Shown here piece by piece: positions 10,096 to 23,408 of a stretch of DNA of 64,000 nt (position 1 is its first letter; each line of letters opens with the position of its first letter). Location: assembly GCF_040939455.1 (NCBI RefSeq), contig NC_134106.1, forward strand, positions 41,128,001 to 41,192,000, in the 5' to 3' direction. The notes under the pieces are model-generated. The model made no database searches, had not been told where the DNA came from, and saw only the letters and a program-made list of their open reading frames with translations. This stretch comes from Microcebus murinus. Taxonomy: Eukaryota > Chordata > Mammalia > Primates > Cheirogaleidae. Position numbers and translations under genes: made by a program.

Positions 10096-12904
10096 TAATT
10101 TATTTTTTTCCTTTTATAATGACGCTCTGTTATTCATAGCCACTTGAGACATCAAATGCTACAGGAATTCCTTTTCTTTACCCTTAATCTATAAGAAAAG
10201 CCCCGAACATAACAATCCACCAAGTTTATTACTTTTTTGATTCTGACTGTCTCCAGAAACAAGTTGGAAATAGATAAAGGGTCCTAGTTGTGACTTAAAT
10301 GACCACTGTCCTTCACTCACTTGTGAGAGGAGGAATAGAACTTTGCAGCATGTTATGGTAAATTTTGCTTGGACTTCATATTTCCTTTTTTCTTCTTGTC
10401 CATGTCTTATCTCTGGTTTTCCCTTTACATATTTCTAGGAACCAACCCAGTGTTCTCATGACACTTGTCAATAACCCAACATGTGCATTTACATCTACTC
10501 TCTAGATATATCTCTTAGTCCCAAAACACTTCACCTTCCTTATTCTCTAGTTCCCCCTAGCTACTTCCCATTTCTTTCAGATAGCTTAGCTAGACATTAG
10601 AAAAACAATCTGACTCAGTGAAGTCAATGCATAAGCACTGACTGTAGTCTGAAAGTGCTGTGTCAGGTGTATGTTAACACATCGCATGGATCCTATCGTT
10701 GGAGAGCTTACACTTTGGGGAGTCAAGGAGCAAAATGAGGAAAGTTAGACAATAAAAGCTTTAAGTGAAAATTGAAGACAATAGAAAACCTGGCATAAAT
10801 AGGCAATTAAGCACCATGTGAATTGTAGTTCAGAGAAGACAATGGATTAGAGGAAAGAAGGTGTGATAGTATGCGAAGGATTTCACCTAGATTACAATCT
10901 AAATTTGATTGAAATAACTACAAAATGCGTTTTAATGTGGATACTAACCTCCAAGAGACTGATAATTGATCAAACTAACTTCATAAAGCTACTCACCCCA
11001 TATCTATTTTTGAAATGAATATACTTTCCAATAAAATATATCTAGTCTCAAAATATGCTTACAAATATGAATAAATGGTTAAATATTCATGCCATGAGAC
11101 ATGAAGAAATTAGTACACAGGATGTTAAAACTACTAAGTAAAATACGATGCAAATTGGCAAGATTTTCAGGGCAATATGTAAAAATGAAAATATTTATGT
11201 GAGGATAGAGGAATTATGGGTGCTCTTGTTTCAAATTTTAATTTTATATTATTGATACTATACTTATCCACATTTCAATTTTGCTCCCACTGCTTCCTTA
11301 AACACACATACACATATTTTCTCTAAATTAAATGTGGTATTTTAATGCAATGCTGCAGCAAGAGGGGGCAGTGCAACTCAAGAGCCCAGTCAGTCAGTCT
11401 CACAGGGGAGAGAACACGTACAGCCCAAAGAGGGCAATGCTTTGTTCGTGACTAATGCTTGAGATGACATCCCAGCTCCTTATGTGGAACAGCAGGCCTT
11501 TGTATCTAGTGAAACAGTAACTTCATGTGAAACTGCTGTGATGTTGGGCATGGAAGGCCACAGGCTATCGACTGCAGAGTTCAATGGTGCTTTGGGGGAA
11601 GAAATTAGAAGCTTAGTGCACGTCTAACTGGCTTAAGAAATTTCTCCCTTTACGTCGCTCTCTTATGTGGATCTGCATTAAGATATCTAGAGCCCTTTAT
11701 ACAAAGATTTGTAGAAGCACTTGTTCTTATTAGCTACTTACATTAACATTTTTTAGTCTGTATATTTTTTCATCAGATTAGTGAGAAATAAAGGTAACCT
11801 TGTAAATTTTGGATCTCACTGCCTATGTGGAACAAATAGCTATTTACACTTTCTTCCTTAAGCCTTTATATGCTATTGGTTTCCCACTGCAAAAAGACTG
11901 GAATATCATATCAAAAACCAGCAGCAAGAAATGAAAAGCATCAGGGACAAGCTGATAACGAAATACAGAACCTACTCTGATAAATTAAAGGTCATACTCT
12001 GTTATCATGCATACTAAAGAGTTCTTTTGTGCTAGCTGTGTAGCATTTAAGACGGAAGAATGGTTTAACAGCTACAAAAACAGGCAGGGCCATTGATAGA
12101 TATCACTCAACAGTGAGAATAAGAAAAATTAAATGTAAGAGCAGCCCCAGATTACCTTACAAATGGCATTTTGCCATTTTACCAGTTATGAGAATCTTGA
12201 GCACTTTCTAAATCATAATGTCATAACATTTAAGCTTATCCACCCTAACAAGAACTTAAATATATATTCTCTAAGGCATTTTTTCCCAGTTCTTGATTTT
12301 TAAAAATCAGAGAATTATGTAGTACAGCTAGAATTTCTACCACCTCATACCAACTTTGACTTTTAATCTATTCTTCTTAATATGTAGATTGGTCTATGGA
12401 AGAAGAGATAAATTAATGCCTCATATACAGTCTGATATGCCCTGTAAATGGTATTGAGAAGTTTCTTTCTCTCCAGTGAAGAAAAATAAGTCTTATTACT
12501 ATGTCATTCTAATCTCATTTTCAATGGACTTCAATCTCTCTCTTTCACTTGTAATTGGAAGGCAGGAAGATTTTTTTCAATTAGAAAGATGGGCTTGTCA
12601 ACTGCACACAAATTATTTAAGACTAAATGCTCTGGAAGTGCAAAGGACAGGCTGGGATACAGCTGTTGGACCATTGCCAGCCCATTCAATTTTATAAAAT
12701 GTAAAAACCCTTAAAATAACCATTATTTTTTTTGTTGTAGACAAATGTAACACTATATGGATTTAACTTAAATTTCTAAGTTAATTTCTAAGATGTTTCC
12801 CCAATAAAAATTTGTTTTCCACACGAGCAATTATTTCTTAAAAGTAAGTATCCATGTGGTCAGATCACTGTGGAAAGAGAACTTATTTTATTTTTTTAAA
12901 GCAG
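10096..12904. other. Intronic stretch; locally GC-richer at 11340-11600
   Basis: Mostly plain AT-rich intron. The part at about 11340-11600 is richer in G/C and contains two short G-rich motifs (agagggggcagtg at 11359-11371 and agagggcaatg at 11429-11439) that resemble CTCF core sites. A small perfect hairpin (8-bp arms, 3-nt loop) is at 12161-12179. Confidence 0.45.
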
Positions 12905-13212
12905 GTAGATGGATTTTGTATTTATTTATATTTATTTCAGAATATTATGGGGGTGCAAATGTTTTAGTTACATAAATTGGTTTTGTACAGTTTGAGTTAA
13001 AGTTGTAAGTGTGCCCATTCCCGGATAGTGTACACTGTACCCGTCAGATGTGAATTTATCCTCCCCTCCGCCCCCCTCCCACCTACTTTCTGATGAATAT
13101 TATTTCCATATGTGTACATATGTGTTGATTGATTAGTTCCAATTAAATGGTGAGTACATGTGTTGTTTTTCCATTCTTGTTTCCATACTTTACTTAAAAG
13201 AATCATCTCCGG
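12905..13212 (-). mobile_element. L1 3' end, strepsirrhine-like type
   Basis: Reverse-oriented L1 3' UTR: 'tttatttcagaatattatgg-gggtgcaaatg', a C-rich run 'cctcccctccgcccccctcc', 'ggtgagtacatgtgttg' and 'tttccattcttg'. I recognise this layout from lemur L1 3' ends. It is inserted right beside the 5' end of an MIR at 13216. No clear target-site duplication. Confidence 0.65.
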
Positions 13213-13215
13213 TTG

Positions 13216-13436
13216 ATGGTTAAGATAATGAATACTAATTCCAGGGTTCAAACCCAGCTTCTCTACTGACTAAGCTGGGTAACAGTGGATCAGTAACATA
13301 ATATCTTTAAACCTCAGTTTTCTCACCTCTAAAATAGGTTTTTATTATTTTGTAAAAATAATATACATAATATGTATAAATCTCTCAGCACAGTGCCTTC
13401 TACATAGTAAGCACTCAGTAAATATTAGACATTATA
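13216..13436 (+). mobile_element. MIR SINE, near full length
   Basis: Forward MIR: 'tggttaagataatga', 'gggttcaaacccagcttc', 'taaacctcagttttctcacc', 'ctctaaaatagg', 'agcacagtgccttctacat-agtaagcactcagtaaat'. Confidence 0.85.
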
Positions 13437-15448
13437 TTGTGGTTGTGTCATTGTTTATTCTCTGATATGATGTGCCTTATACAACATATCTAGGACTACA
13501 TAGATCACAGACAATTTCTTCATGCATCTGATCATAAGAAGGTAGTTGAGGTAAGTGTAAAGAATGGAAAACAAATCTATTTATATTTCCCAGGATGAAT
13601 AAAGGCCAGGAAGCTAGCCTTAATATAAAGTGATGTCCCAAACCTCGTAGGTGCTTTATCAAAATCACTTCATTTTCTCCCAAGCAATGTCAACTTTATT
13701 CTCAAAGGTTTATGCATGGCTACCTATAAGCCAATGGGAACAACTGAAAAGAGGTCATTAACTGGAAAAGGCCACACAAAAAGAAAAAGCCATAGGCACC
13801 TGCCCCAAAGAAAAATGGAATTCAGGGTGCCACCATCTCTTCTATGCCAGCAGCATGGTGGCAAAAGCTGCTCCCAGAATAAGAATACTTTAGATATCAG
13901 GGGTCTCAAAATGGAATTTTAATCTATATAGTAATGCTTCAAAGAGATCCACTTCAACCAGAATGCTGTGATTTTTTCTTTTTCCACCTTAATGTTCCTG
14001 GCAAAGAAGGGCCACAGTAACTGTGAATGGAAACAGACACCGTGTGGCCCATTATCTGTAAAATGAGGTTGGGCTACTGGATGACCACTAAGTTGACCTT
14101 CAGTGCTAATGACCCATGCTCCCATGCCTCAGATGGTGTTGTGTACAGACAAGCATGAGGCCATCTTGTTAAGATATGTTGTCTTTGGGTTTTCATGAGG
14201 GCAATAATTTTAGAGCCATTAAAAACGAAATACCATAAATGTTTGCAACTCAGCAACTATCTTTAAAAGGCAGTTAAATCTTTGGCTTGGCATGTTCTTC
14301 TTTTTTTTTTTTTTTCCTATTTTTCTTTTTCGCTTTGCTCTCTTTTTTAAAAACTAACATATAGTGCCTTGACAATGTTATGAAGACTTTCAGTCAGCAT
14401 CTGTGGAGACCTTTATATTATAATTAAGCCATTACATTTTTCTGATATGTTTTATGCTTCAAGCCTGTCTTCTTTCTTCCTTCTAATATACAGACACACA
14501 CACTTCTTACCACTCAGACATTTCTCTGGATTCTTTCTACCCATCCACTGAAGCATGTCATGGCTTTAATAGCCATTTTAAAAAGAGAAAGGCAGATGTA
14601 GGTTAGATTTTAGGAGATTTCAGTCTTATAAAGAGTAGTTAAGAGGATGGGGAAGAGGCATTATGATGCTGGAAAAGAGGTTTGTCTCTTCATTTAAAAT
14701 TTTTAGCACTACAAAGATAAAAGCAGAAATATGTAAGAGGGAATCTAAGGACTTCGAGTCAATGGCTGCTCTTTGCAACCCTCCTTTGTCCAAAATGTAT
14801 CAAAGTAAACCTTTTCTTAGATTGCTCAAACACTTGTGATTGTGGGAACTGTACTTGGAAGGCTATTTCTTGTTGAAGAGGCATCTTCATGAGAGTTCTA
14901 TCCAATCAAGTCTGGCAACAGCTGACTTAAAAACCTGTAGGTGGTTCAGTGTAGCACTCAGCCTGGGTGGAAATCACCAATTAAGATCCAGACATCCTAA
15001 AGAATGTGGTAGGTGCAAAGGAGAAATAGTTCATTGCATCTGTCAGAATAAAACTGTGAATTTCTCTACTCCCCTGAGTATTTCCCCTTAAAGTTAAGCC
15101 ACCTGTAATTTCTAGTGGATCTCTAAATGCAGAATAGAATCGAAAGAAGAGAAAACCACAAAGACATCCAGGTTTGAGCTGATGCTCTATTAGTCAGGAC
15201 AACAGGAATTGATCCACACATACACATTCTTCTAAGTTTTCCTTACAATCCACCACATCTATAGTTAGGTTGTTTCAAATCCAAGGAGAAAGCTGAGCTA
15301 ACTGGGCCATACAACTCTGACCTGATTAACACTTCATCTAAAATTTTTCCTGACGTCTTTAAAACCCAAGTGGCCTTGTTTTGACTTCAGTGAAAATAAG
15401 CAGTTTGTTGGCTTCCTCCATGTAGGAACCTCAAAAGAACTTAGAGAC
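13437..15448. other. Intronic stretch with a small MIR-like piece
   Basis: A likely MIR 3' piece lies at about 14055-14120 ('attatctgtaaaatgagg', 'ggctactggatgacc'). Several 60-84 codon open frames overlap on both strands here, with no recognisable protein or splice context. Otherwise nothing. Confidence 0.45.
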
Positions 15449-15848
15449 TGTTATGGACTGAATTTTGTCTCCCACATATACATCATATGGTGAAGCCCAA
15501 GTTCCCAGTACCTCACAATGTGACTGTATTTGCAGACAAGGCCTTTAAAGAGGTGGTTAAGTTAAAATGAGGTCCTTGGGATGGATTCTACTGTAATCTG
15601 ACTGGTGTTATCATCAGACGAGGAAGTTTGGACACACAAAAGAAAGAGAGGATCCCATGCACAGAGGAAACACTATGTGAAAACACAAGAAGCTGGCCAT
15701 CTGCAAGCCAAGAAAACAAGCCTTAGAAGAAACCAAACCCGCTGACACCTTGATTTTTGGACTTCAAGCCTCCAGAACTGTGACAAAAACTGTTATTTAA
15801 ACAACCAATCCGTAACATTTTGTTAAGGTAGCCTTAGCAAACTAATAT
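15449..15848 (+). mobile_element. Solo MLT1 LTR (ERVL-MaLR)
   Basis: Starts TGTTATGGACTGAATTTTG and continues 'gtgactgtatttgcagac', 'gttaagttaaaatgaggtc', 'ctggccatctgcaagccaag', 'gaagaaaccaaacccgctga', 'gcctccagaactgtgac', ending 'agccttagcaaactaatatg'. This is the MLT1B/C type of LTR, diverged and full length. Confidence 0.85.
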
Positions 15849-17099
15849 GGCAATGATTTAGATGTATTTTTAAATCATGTATTAACTTATTCACATATCT
15901 TTGATATTAAGAAGTGATAGCACTTTGCTGCCAATTGCTAAAACAGTCTAAAAGTGAATACTCTTAGATTTGCACTGTAATAGGTACTATGTTAATGTCA
16001 AAATCAGATCAATTTTAATTATTAATTTTGATTAAAATGTATTTTGTCCTTTTCTGGACTTGCTGCAAATCATAATATTCTGCATCATAATTCTTATAGT
16101 TAGCACAGTTATAAAATTAACTCAATGAATTTATATTTTTGCATTGCTTAAATTATAAGATAAAGACATTATATTCAGCATGAAATATATATGATTATAT
16201 ATAGTTCCTTTATGCATACAGAACTTTTGCAAAAGGAACTACTTGATTTTTCATATCATTAAATAAGTTTCTTAAGCAAAACAATTATGTTATTACCATT
16301 TTCTTAATTTTGTGGCCCTTTGTAGCTTCACAACTGCACAGATAAATGAAGCACTAGTAAAAATAGAGTGTTAAGATTAGGTTTCTACTTTATATAAAAA
16401 GTCTCAGTGCAAAACAAACATTAAAAACATTGTACCAAAAAAATCCTACTTATGTTAATGATTAAATATGGTGAGATTATCATATTATTTGATGAAATAT
16501 ACTAGAGTTTTCTTTCATTTGGTAACTACTATAAGATCACACAAGATGCCCACTTCCAAAACTCTACATCTCTAACTCCTGAAGAATGAGCCTGTATTTA
16601 ATTGCACAAATTTCTATTCTTAAGAAATGCTTGAGGGATTTTTAAAACACATAAAACATAAAAAGTGATTCTGTGGGATCACAAGCAGTTTTGGGGGTGT
16701 TGCTAAATAATGATGCCTAGAAAACTTTAGCAACTTTCACTGTTAAATTGGAATATTTATCTTTTACTCAAACTGGATGAAGGTCTTACTATGTGTTTTT
16801 CTTTCAATCCTTACTGTTGAAGAATGATGCCAATTCCAAGCCCCAGATTGAAGCTGCCCTGCAATAGTAGTGGCATTTTACTGAAAATGCCCAGGAAGAG
16901 TGAAGGGCTCACAAATAGAAGAATGTACCAGTTGGAGCTAAAAGAGTAAGAACTGAACTTTATAGGGATGTAATCATCTCAGGATCCCTTATATTTCCTA
17001 AGAAATTAGACAGAACTTCATCAGGACTGCCTATGAAGCCAGACTTCAAAATACCTTCTGGCCTGCTTTTTACTTGGGAAAATGCTTAAGAGAAAGGAG
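15849..17099. other. Intronic stretch, no recognised element
   Basis: Very AT-rich intron, nothing recognisable. Confidence 0.45.
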
Positions 17100-17460
17100 T
17101 GGACAAGCCTTGTCTTTGCCCTTACTTCTGCTCTCTTCTGAATTTCCTGGAGCCTATATCTTTACGGAGAACCTGTCCTTCACTCTCAACACCAGTGTCT
17201 TTCCATCTCTACGTCCCATGTCTTAGCCCAAGCAACACCTGGACCATTGTATCACTTCCTAGCTTAGCTCCAGACATTCGTTCTGGCCCCTTCTAGCCTA
17301 TTCTCACTTTAGCCAGAGGAGTTATTTGAAACAATGTGTTTTCTCCAGTGAACTGTAAGCTCCAAAAGAGTAGTGACTATGTCTATTTTTGCTAACCATT
17401 GTATCAGCATCATAAGCCCAGGCATGTGGTAGATCTTCAATATTTTTTAATGAATTCCTG
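17100..17460 (+). mobile_element. L2 LINE 3' fragment
   Basis: The clearest part is the L2 tail 'gaactgtaagctccaaaag-agtagtgactatgtc', then 'catgtggtagatcttcaata'. Upstream pyrimidine-rich sequence ('ttctggccccttctagcct') is consistent with the same element. Confidence 0.6.
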
Positions 17461-18524
17461 AATACATTGATGGATTACTCCTCCTTAGGCACTTGTCTTT
17501 TTCACTACCCTTTGTTCTAACATACTTTATCATCTTGAATCTTTGGAATCTTTATCAGGCTTATCTCAAGGTCCCAGTCTCTTCTCCATGATCCCATAAT
17601 CCAGACTTACTAATTTTGTATTCTACTCCCTCCAAATCCTGCTTTTTACTGGTAAAATAGGTAGTCATGTGGTGATTGCTTGTCTTTTCCATGAAGTAGG
17701 AAAACAGAAGCAATTTGACACTAAGATTTTGATATAGAGCCAACTCCCTTCATGCAATTTGACACAATAACTCTGTTAACTCTTTGTAGAGATATTCAAC
17801 AATTCTAGTTTGGGTAGGAAAACTGGGAATCAAAAAGTTATAGGACTGACTGCTGATCCACTTTTAGGAAGTCTTTGGGCATTCTGATTAGAAACAGATC
17901 TCATGTAAGCTCCTAGACATAAAGGAGTACACTATTACCGTGATATTTCAATCAAGAAACAAACATGAAGAAACATGTATGTTATATTATCTAGATACTA
18001 TATGGAGCTTATGCCAAAAGAGGACTATAGAATGTGTTTTGGTTTTTTTTGTTTTGTTTTTTTGTCTTTAGGCCTGGATAAGATGAAGGTATGGGTAGGA
18101 TACCAGGTCTGCCATTAAGGACATGTATGATGTAGATGCTTTATTTGGCTAGGTTTTTAATGAAAAATGAGTCTAGGTTGTCGCAAATTTAAAGGAAGAA
18201 ATTTTATTTGATAACTAAGCTAAAAGATCACGAGATAGTATATTATCAAGAATAGACAGCTTTTTAAACATTTTATCAAAATAATTTAGGTGAAAATTAT
18301 AGTACTTGTAGCACTAGATGACATATTTATCACCAAAAATTTCAAACATAGCCTTAGGAGGAAGAGTTTCCAGTTTAAAATTTATGAAGTCTTTATTTTT
18401 TTAAAAATGCTTAAAACATAAGACCATTAAGGTTTATGTAATAAGAGATAGTCAAGTCTGTTTGATTATAGGGGAGCTGGAAAATTCCAGATTCAAATAT
18501 CCTTAATGTATTCATGAAAATATT
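17461..18524. other. Intronic stretch, no recognised element
   Basis: No repeat or exon I can support. A T/G-rich run lies near 18039-18065. Confidence 0.45.
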
Positions 18525-18672
18525 CCTAAATCTTCCCTAGTCTTATCAAATCTATAAAATGGAGATAATGTATTAGGTTACTTTTAAGAATAAGATATAA
18601 TGTGTGTAAAGCACCTGAGAACAATTTCTAGCACACAGCTAGTATAAAATATATGATGGCCACTATTGTTTT
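18525..18672 (+). mobile_element. MIR SINE 3' part
   Basis: Forward MIR: 'aatctataaaatggagataa-tg', 'gtgtaaagcacctgagaac', 'agcacacagctagta'. Confidence 0.6.
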
Positions 18673-18682
18673 TGAAGATTAC

Positions 18683-18770
18683 ATAGAATCACAGAATCTT
18701 AGAAATGAAAAGGACTACCTAGAATCTGATCCAGTTACCATCCAATGCAGGATGATTTGTTTGATAACTT
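18683..18770 (+). mobile_element. L3/CR1-type LINE 3' fragment
   Basis: 'acatagaatcacagaatctt-agaaatgaaaaggac' matches the L3/CR1 tail (atagaatcatagaatttta-gagctggaagggacc). Confidence 0.5.
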
Positions 18771-18844
18771 TGACAGATTGATCGCTTGGGCGCTACAGAA
18801 TTAGAAGGGAGTATGAAAGGTACCATAGCTCATTAAGAGTTGAG

Positions 18845-20312
18845 GTATATTATCTCTCCCCCTCACCGTTACATGTATATATTATATAGTGGTGAAGTCT
18901 GGGCTTTTGGTGTACCCATATCACCCAAAGGGGATACACTGTACCCCATAGCTAATTTTTCATCCCTAACTCCCTCCCACCTTCCACTCCTTTGAGTCAC
19001 CAATGTTCATTATACTACCCTATGTGCCGGTGTGTAGCCACAGTTTAGCTCCCAGAGAACATTCGGCATTTAGTTTTCTGTTTCTGAGTTATTTCACTTA
19101 GCATAATGGCTTCCAGTTCTGGCCAAGTTGGTGCAAAAGACATTATTTCTTATTGCTGAAGAGTATTCCATAATATAAATATACCATATTTTCTTTATCC
19201 AATCATCACTTGATGGGCACTTAAGTTGATTATATATCTTTGTGATTATGAATTGTGCTTAAACATATGAGTGCAGTTATCTTTTTGATATGATGACTTT
19301 TTTTACTCTAGATAGATACTTCATATTGGGATTGCAGGATCAAATGATAGATCTAAATTTTTAGTTCTTTGAGAAATCTCCATACTGATCTCCATATAAG
19401 TTGTACTAATTTACATTCTCACCAACAGAGTATAAGTGTTCCCTTTTCACCATATCTGTGCCAACATATATTTGTGTTCTTAACTTTAATAATGACTATT
19501 TTAATTGGAGTAGGATGGTATCTCATTGTGGTTTTAATTTGCCTTTCCCCAGTGATTAGTGATGTTGAACATTTTTCATGTTTCTTGGCCATTTGTACCA
19601 ATGTCATTTTTCACAGAATTAGACAAAACAGTTCTAAAATTCACATGAAACCAAAAGAGCCTGCATACCCAAAGCAATCCTAAGCAAAAGGAACAAAACT
19701 GGAGACTTCATATTTTCCTACAAGGCAACTGTAACCAAAACAGTATGGTACTGGTATAAAAGTAGAAACACATCAATGGAACAGAATAGAGAAACCAGAA
19801 ATAAAGCCATATATCTACAACTAAGTGATCTTCAACAAAGCAAATGAAAACATACACTGGATAAAGGACACCCTATTCAATAAATGGTGTTGGGAAAATT
19901 GGATAGTCACATGCAGAAGAATGAAACTGGATCCCTGTCTCTTATCATAATCAAAAATTAACTGAAGATGGATTAAAGACTTAAATGTAAGACCTAAAAC
20001 AATAAAAATCCTAGGAGAAAACTTAGAAAAAACTCTTCTGAACACTGACCTAGGCAAATAATTTATGACTAAGAAACTAAAAGCAAATGCAATATAAACA
20101 AAAATAGACAAATGGGACTTAATTAAACTTTTACATAGCAAAAGAAATAATCAAAAGAGTAAATAGACAGAATGGGAAAAAATATTTGCCAACTATGTGT
20201 CTGAAAAAGAACTAATATTCAAAATCTACAAAGAACTCAACTCAGCAAGAAAAAAACAAACAACCCCAATAAAATGTGGGCAAGTGACAGGAACAGGCAT
20301 TTTTCAAAGCAG
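18845..20312 (-). mobile_element. 5'-inverted (twin-primed) L1 insertion
   Basis: L1 copy on the minus strand in two parts. At 18845-19600 the + strand shows reverse-complement L1 3' UTR and ORF2 end: 'tggtgaagtctgggctttt', 'attccataatataaatatac', 'gggattgcaggatcaaatg', 'tctcattgtggttttaattt'. At 19601-20312 ORF2 sequence runs in the opposite direction: 'ctaaaattcacatgaaacc', 'gtatggtactggtataaaa', 'atcaatggaacagaatagag', 'aatggtgttgggaaaattgg', ending at 'gaacaggcatttttcaaagc'. In an intact L1 the end of the second part is directly next to the start of the first, as expected of twin priming. The reading frame is broken by stops and the poly-A end is not visible. Confidence 0.88.
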
Positions 20313-20389
20313 GTACATTACCTTATAACCTTATTACTACTCTTATTCATGTTATTTTGTTCCTAAAGTAAATATAAAAAGTATATAAA

Positions 20390-20726
<337 letters not shown>

Positions 20727-20736
20727 GTATATAAAG

Positions 20737-22324
20737 AACATCATCATAACTTATGAAGAAATACAATGGACATTCTTAGTTCATTTTTTTTTTTTGGTTT
20801 AACTATACATTGAAATACTCTAATTCCATTCAATCATTATGTTTATTTTATCAAGTTAATGGCTTTTATGTATATTTGGTACAGACAACAGTAAAGTGTA
20901 AACTATGAAACTGAAATGGCATATACTATAAAAAGATAATCAAACATGTCCAATCCTAGGTTTCTTACAGCAAGGGCAAGAAATTGATAACATAATGCTT
21001 AGAAAAATATAAATAAGGAAATTCAGAATTTTTAAACAAATATACATGTTTAGAAACAAAACAATTAAAATCTGAAAAAGATTTCAAAATGTAAAATATC
21101 AGATTTCAGAGAAGGACTTTGAACCTTTTTCTTTATCTATATAAATTCTATTTCTTCTATACTTCACTTTGATGATCTGCTAAAGAATTAAGGGGCAGGA
21201 AAAGATATGATGAAAGCAATTTAGCAAGATAAACATTTTGGCTGTATACCAAATAGATTAAAATAATGGAGACTGGGGGAGAATATATAAGGTTTATAAC
21301 TGATAGCAGGAAAAGAGGCTCCAATTGTGAAAAAGGTCCTAAATCACTAGAGTAATGCCAGTACAGGAAAAATGACTTAACAGGAATATACTCAGCCCCT
21401 TACTATAATGACCAACTTTGACTGATTCTATTACTTCTCGGTAAAAGGCAGGCCATAGTCCAGGTTCTACTAGCAGGTCTTGCATCTTACAGGTAAGGTG
21501 ACAAATGTTCTGGATTGCCTAAGACAGTTATAGTTTGTTATTGTTACATAGGAGTAACTATGAATAGTGTTTATTTTCTTTCTCAGAATTCTGCCTTTTT
21601 GCATGATAATTTTTATGGTCTTCTCATTATTGGGTATCATTGTGGGAATTACAAAAAGAAAATTCCCCTGGATGGTTATAGCCCAGGCAAAAGGCTTAGC
21701 AAGCCCAATGTGTTTGGTGAGAAGGAAAAAACAGCTCTTTCTTCAGGGGACATCGCCTACGTAAGTGCACAAGACTTGGAGACCCAAGCACAGACTGGAC
21801 TTCAGGCTCTACTCCTTCCCTCTGGTAGGAGACTGGTGCAGAACGCAAGCTGTCTAATTATATACAGTAGCTGTCCACTAGCTAGCACAGTCTCTCTAAT
21901 GCTCACTTATTAAAATCCAAAGGATTCTCCAATACTCAGCCCTCATTACATTTCTCTGTAAAAATCAGCCTTGATTATCACACACCACTATTTTCTCTAA
22001 ATTTTATACAGCACATTTTTTGTGCCACTCATTTGACTTGAACTATGTCTATCTTAGTAATGCCTTGGTAGTGTTCTGGCTTGGAGTGGGTTTGGGGACA
22101 GAGGTGGGTACAGCAATAACATGTCTGCTAGGGTTAGGAGGAACAATCTTAAGTTTATAAAAAGGTTTTTCCTTGAGTGTGTGAACCTAAGTCTGACAGC
22201 CAAGACAAGATAGATTTGTTCCCAGAAAGAAATGCACTGTAATGGGGAGGTTACTGCCTAATGCAATTGCAGGGTTGCAAAACCACACTATTTTTAATAG
22301 TGGAGTTAACTTTTATTAAGTACT
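20737..22324. other. Intronic stretch, no recognised element
   Basis: Contains two overlapping open frames (65 and 132 codons, 21515-21913) with no recognisable domain; I do not treat them as genes. No clear transposon. Confidence 0.45.
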
Positions 22325-22545
22325 ATTTACCAGGTTTTAACTGATATCTAAATGTTTTGAAACTAATAACTCATTTTAAACTTCAAACAACCCTGTGAAA
22401 TAAGTAGTCATTTTTCCCACTTTACAGATCAGGAAACTGAAATACAAAGAGGTTGAAGAACTTGGCCACAGATCATATATATAAGTGTTGGAACTAGGAT
22501 TTGAACCCAGACAGTCTGCCTCCTGAACCTTATTTCTTAACCTTA
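22325..22545 (-). mobile_element. MIR SINE
   Basis: Reverse MIR, nearly complete: 'acaaccctgtgaaataagta', 'cccactttacagatcagg', 'aaactgaaatacaaagagg', 'gaacttggccacagatcat', 'ggaactaggatttgaaccca', 'gacagtctgcctcctgaa'. Confidence 0.85.
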
Positions 22546-22929
22546 ACACTATTCCACCTTTAATCTTGCATTAAGTTTGTGGCATATGTCTGAAGTTTGG
22601 TCATTTTTTGTATGGTCTATTTTTCCTACAGAAATTTTAGTATTGAAGAGAAGTCTACAAGTTGGACTTGGCACTCACTCCCGCATCTACATAAAGAATG
22701 CCCAGCAGAGGGGAAGGAAGGACACTAATGTGAGCATGCTATAAATCCCTAAGGACCCCTGGATTTCCCTCAGAAATCAGAACAGAAGTATTAACTGTTG
22801 GTATCAGTTAATACTTGGCACAACAAACATCTGACCATTCTCTAATCTCATAGGGACCAAAAATAAAATTTTCTAAATTTTTTCTTGGAAAAAATAAGAA
22901 AAAATAATGTAGGCAGCATTGCATAATGC

Positions 22930-23130
22930 TATAGAGCACTGGAGTAAACTTTGGAATGGATGATAACTGGCAAATAACCTAAACTCTCTGTGTTTACTCA
23001 TTTATCAAAAGGAGATACTATAAGCTGCCTCGTAAACATTTTGTGAGTGTTAATGCAATAATGTTTGTAAATAATGTATGTAAAATAACTAGCACAGTGT
23101 CCAATATAGAGTGCCCAGCAAATAGTGCAT
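22930..23130 (+). mobile_element. MIR SINE
   Basis: Forward MIR: 'aactctctgtgtttactcat', 'tatcaaaaggagatactat', 'gtgagtgttaatgcaataat', 'actagcacagtgtccaatat'. Confidence 0.6.
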
Positions 23131-23370
23131 GCCTAACTCAACTGTTGGTGATATTAGATCCTATGATAGGCAGACATTTCAATGTATTCTATAAATGTAT
23201 AAGATTTTGGGTGAGTTCTGTTACCTCTTCACCTCAATGCTAGTGCAACACCAATTTCATTTAGTCAATTTGAATAATTTAACACCCTATTTGAATTCCA
23301 TTTCTGTAAAGCACAGGCCTCATCTAACTATCCCTAGGTTTGCTTCCTACTGTGATTGTGACCATTCTGG

Positions 23371-23377
23371 TTTTTTT

Positions 23378-23407
<30 letters not shown>
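23371..23407 (+). repeat. Poly-T tract
   Basis: T-rich run interrupted by CC, followed by AG. Low-complexity; the resemblance to a splice acceptor is on the strand opposite to the gene. Confidence 0.8.

Positions 23408-23408
<1 letters not shown>

Noticed and set aside
19821..20141. 106-codon minus-strand open frame
   Set aside because: It is the antisense of L1 ORF2 sequence in the inverted part of the twin-primed L1.
21515..21913. 132-codon open frame on the + strand
   Set aside because: No recognisable domain, no splice or promoter context, and a second overlapping frame of 65 codons. Compatible with chance in intron.
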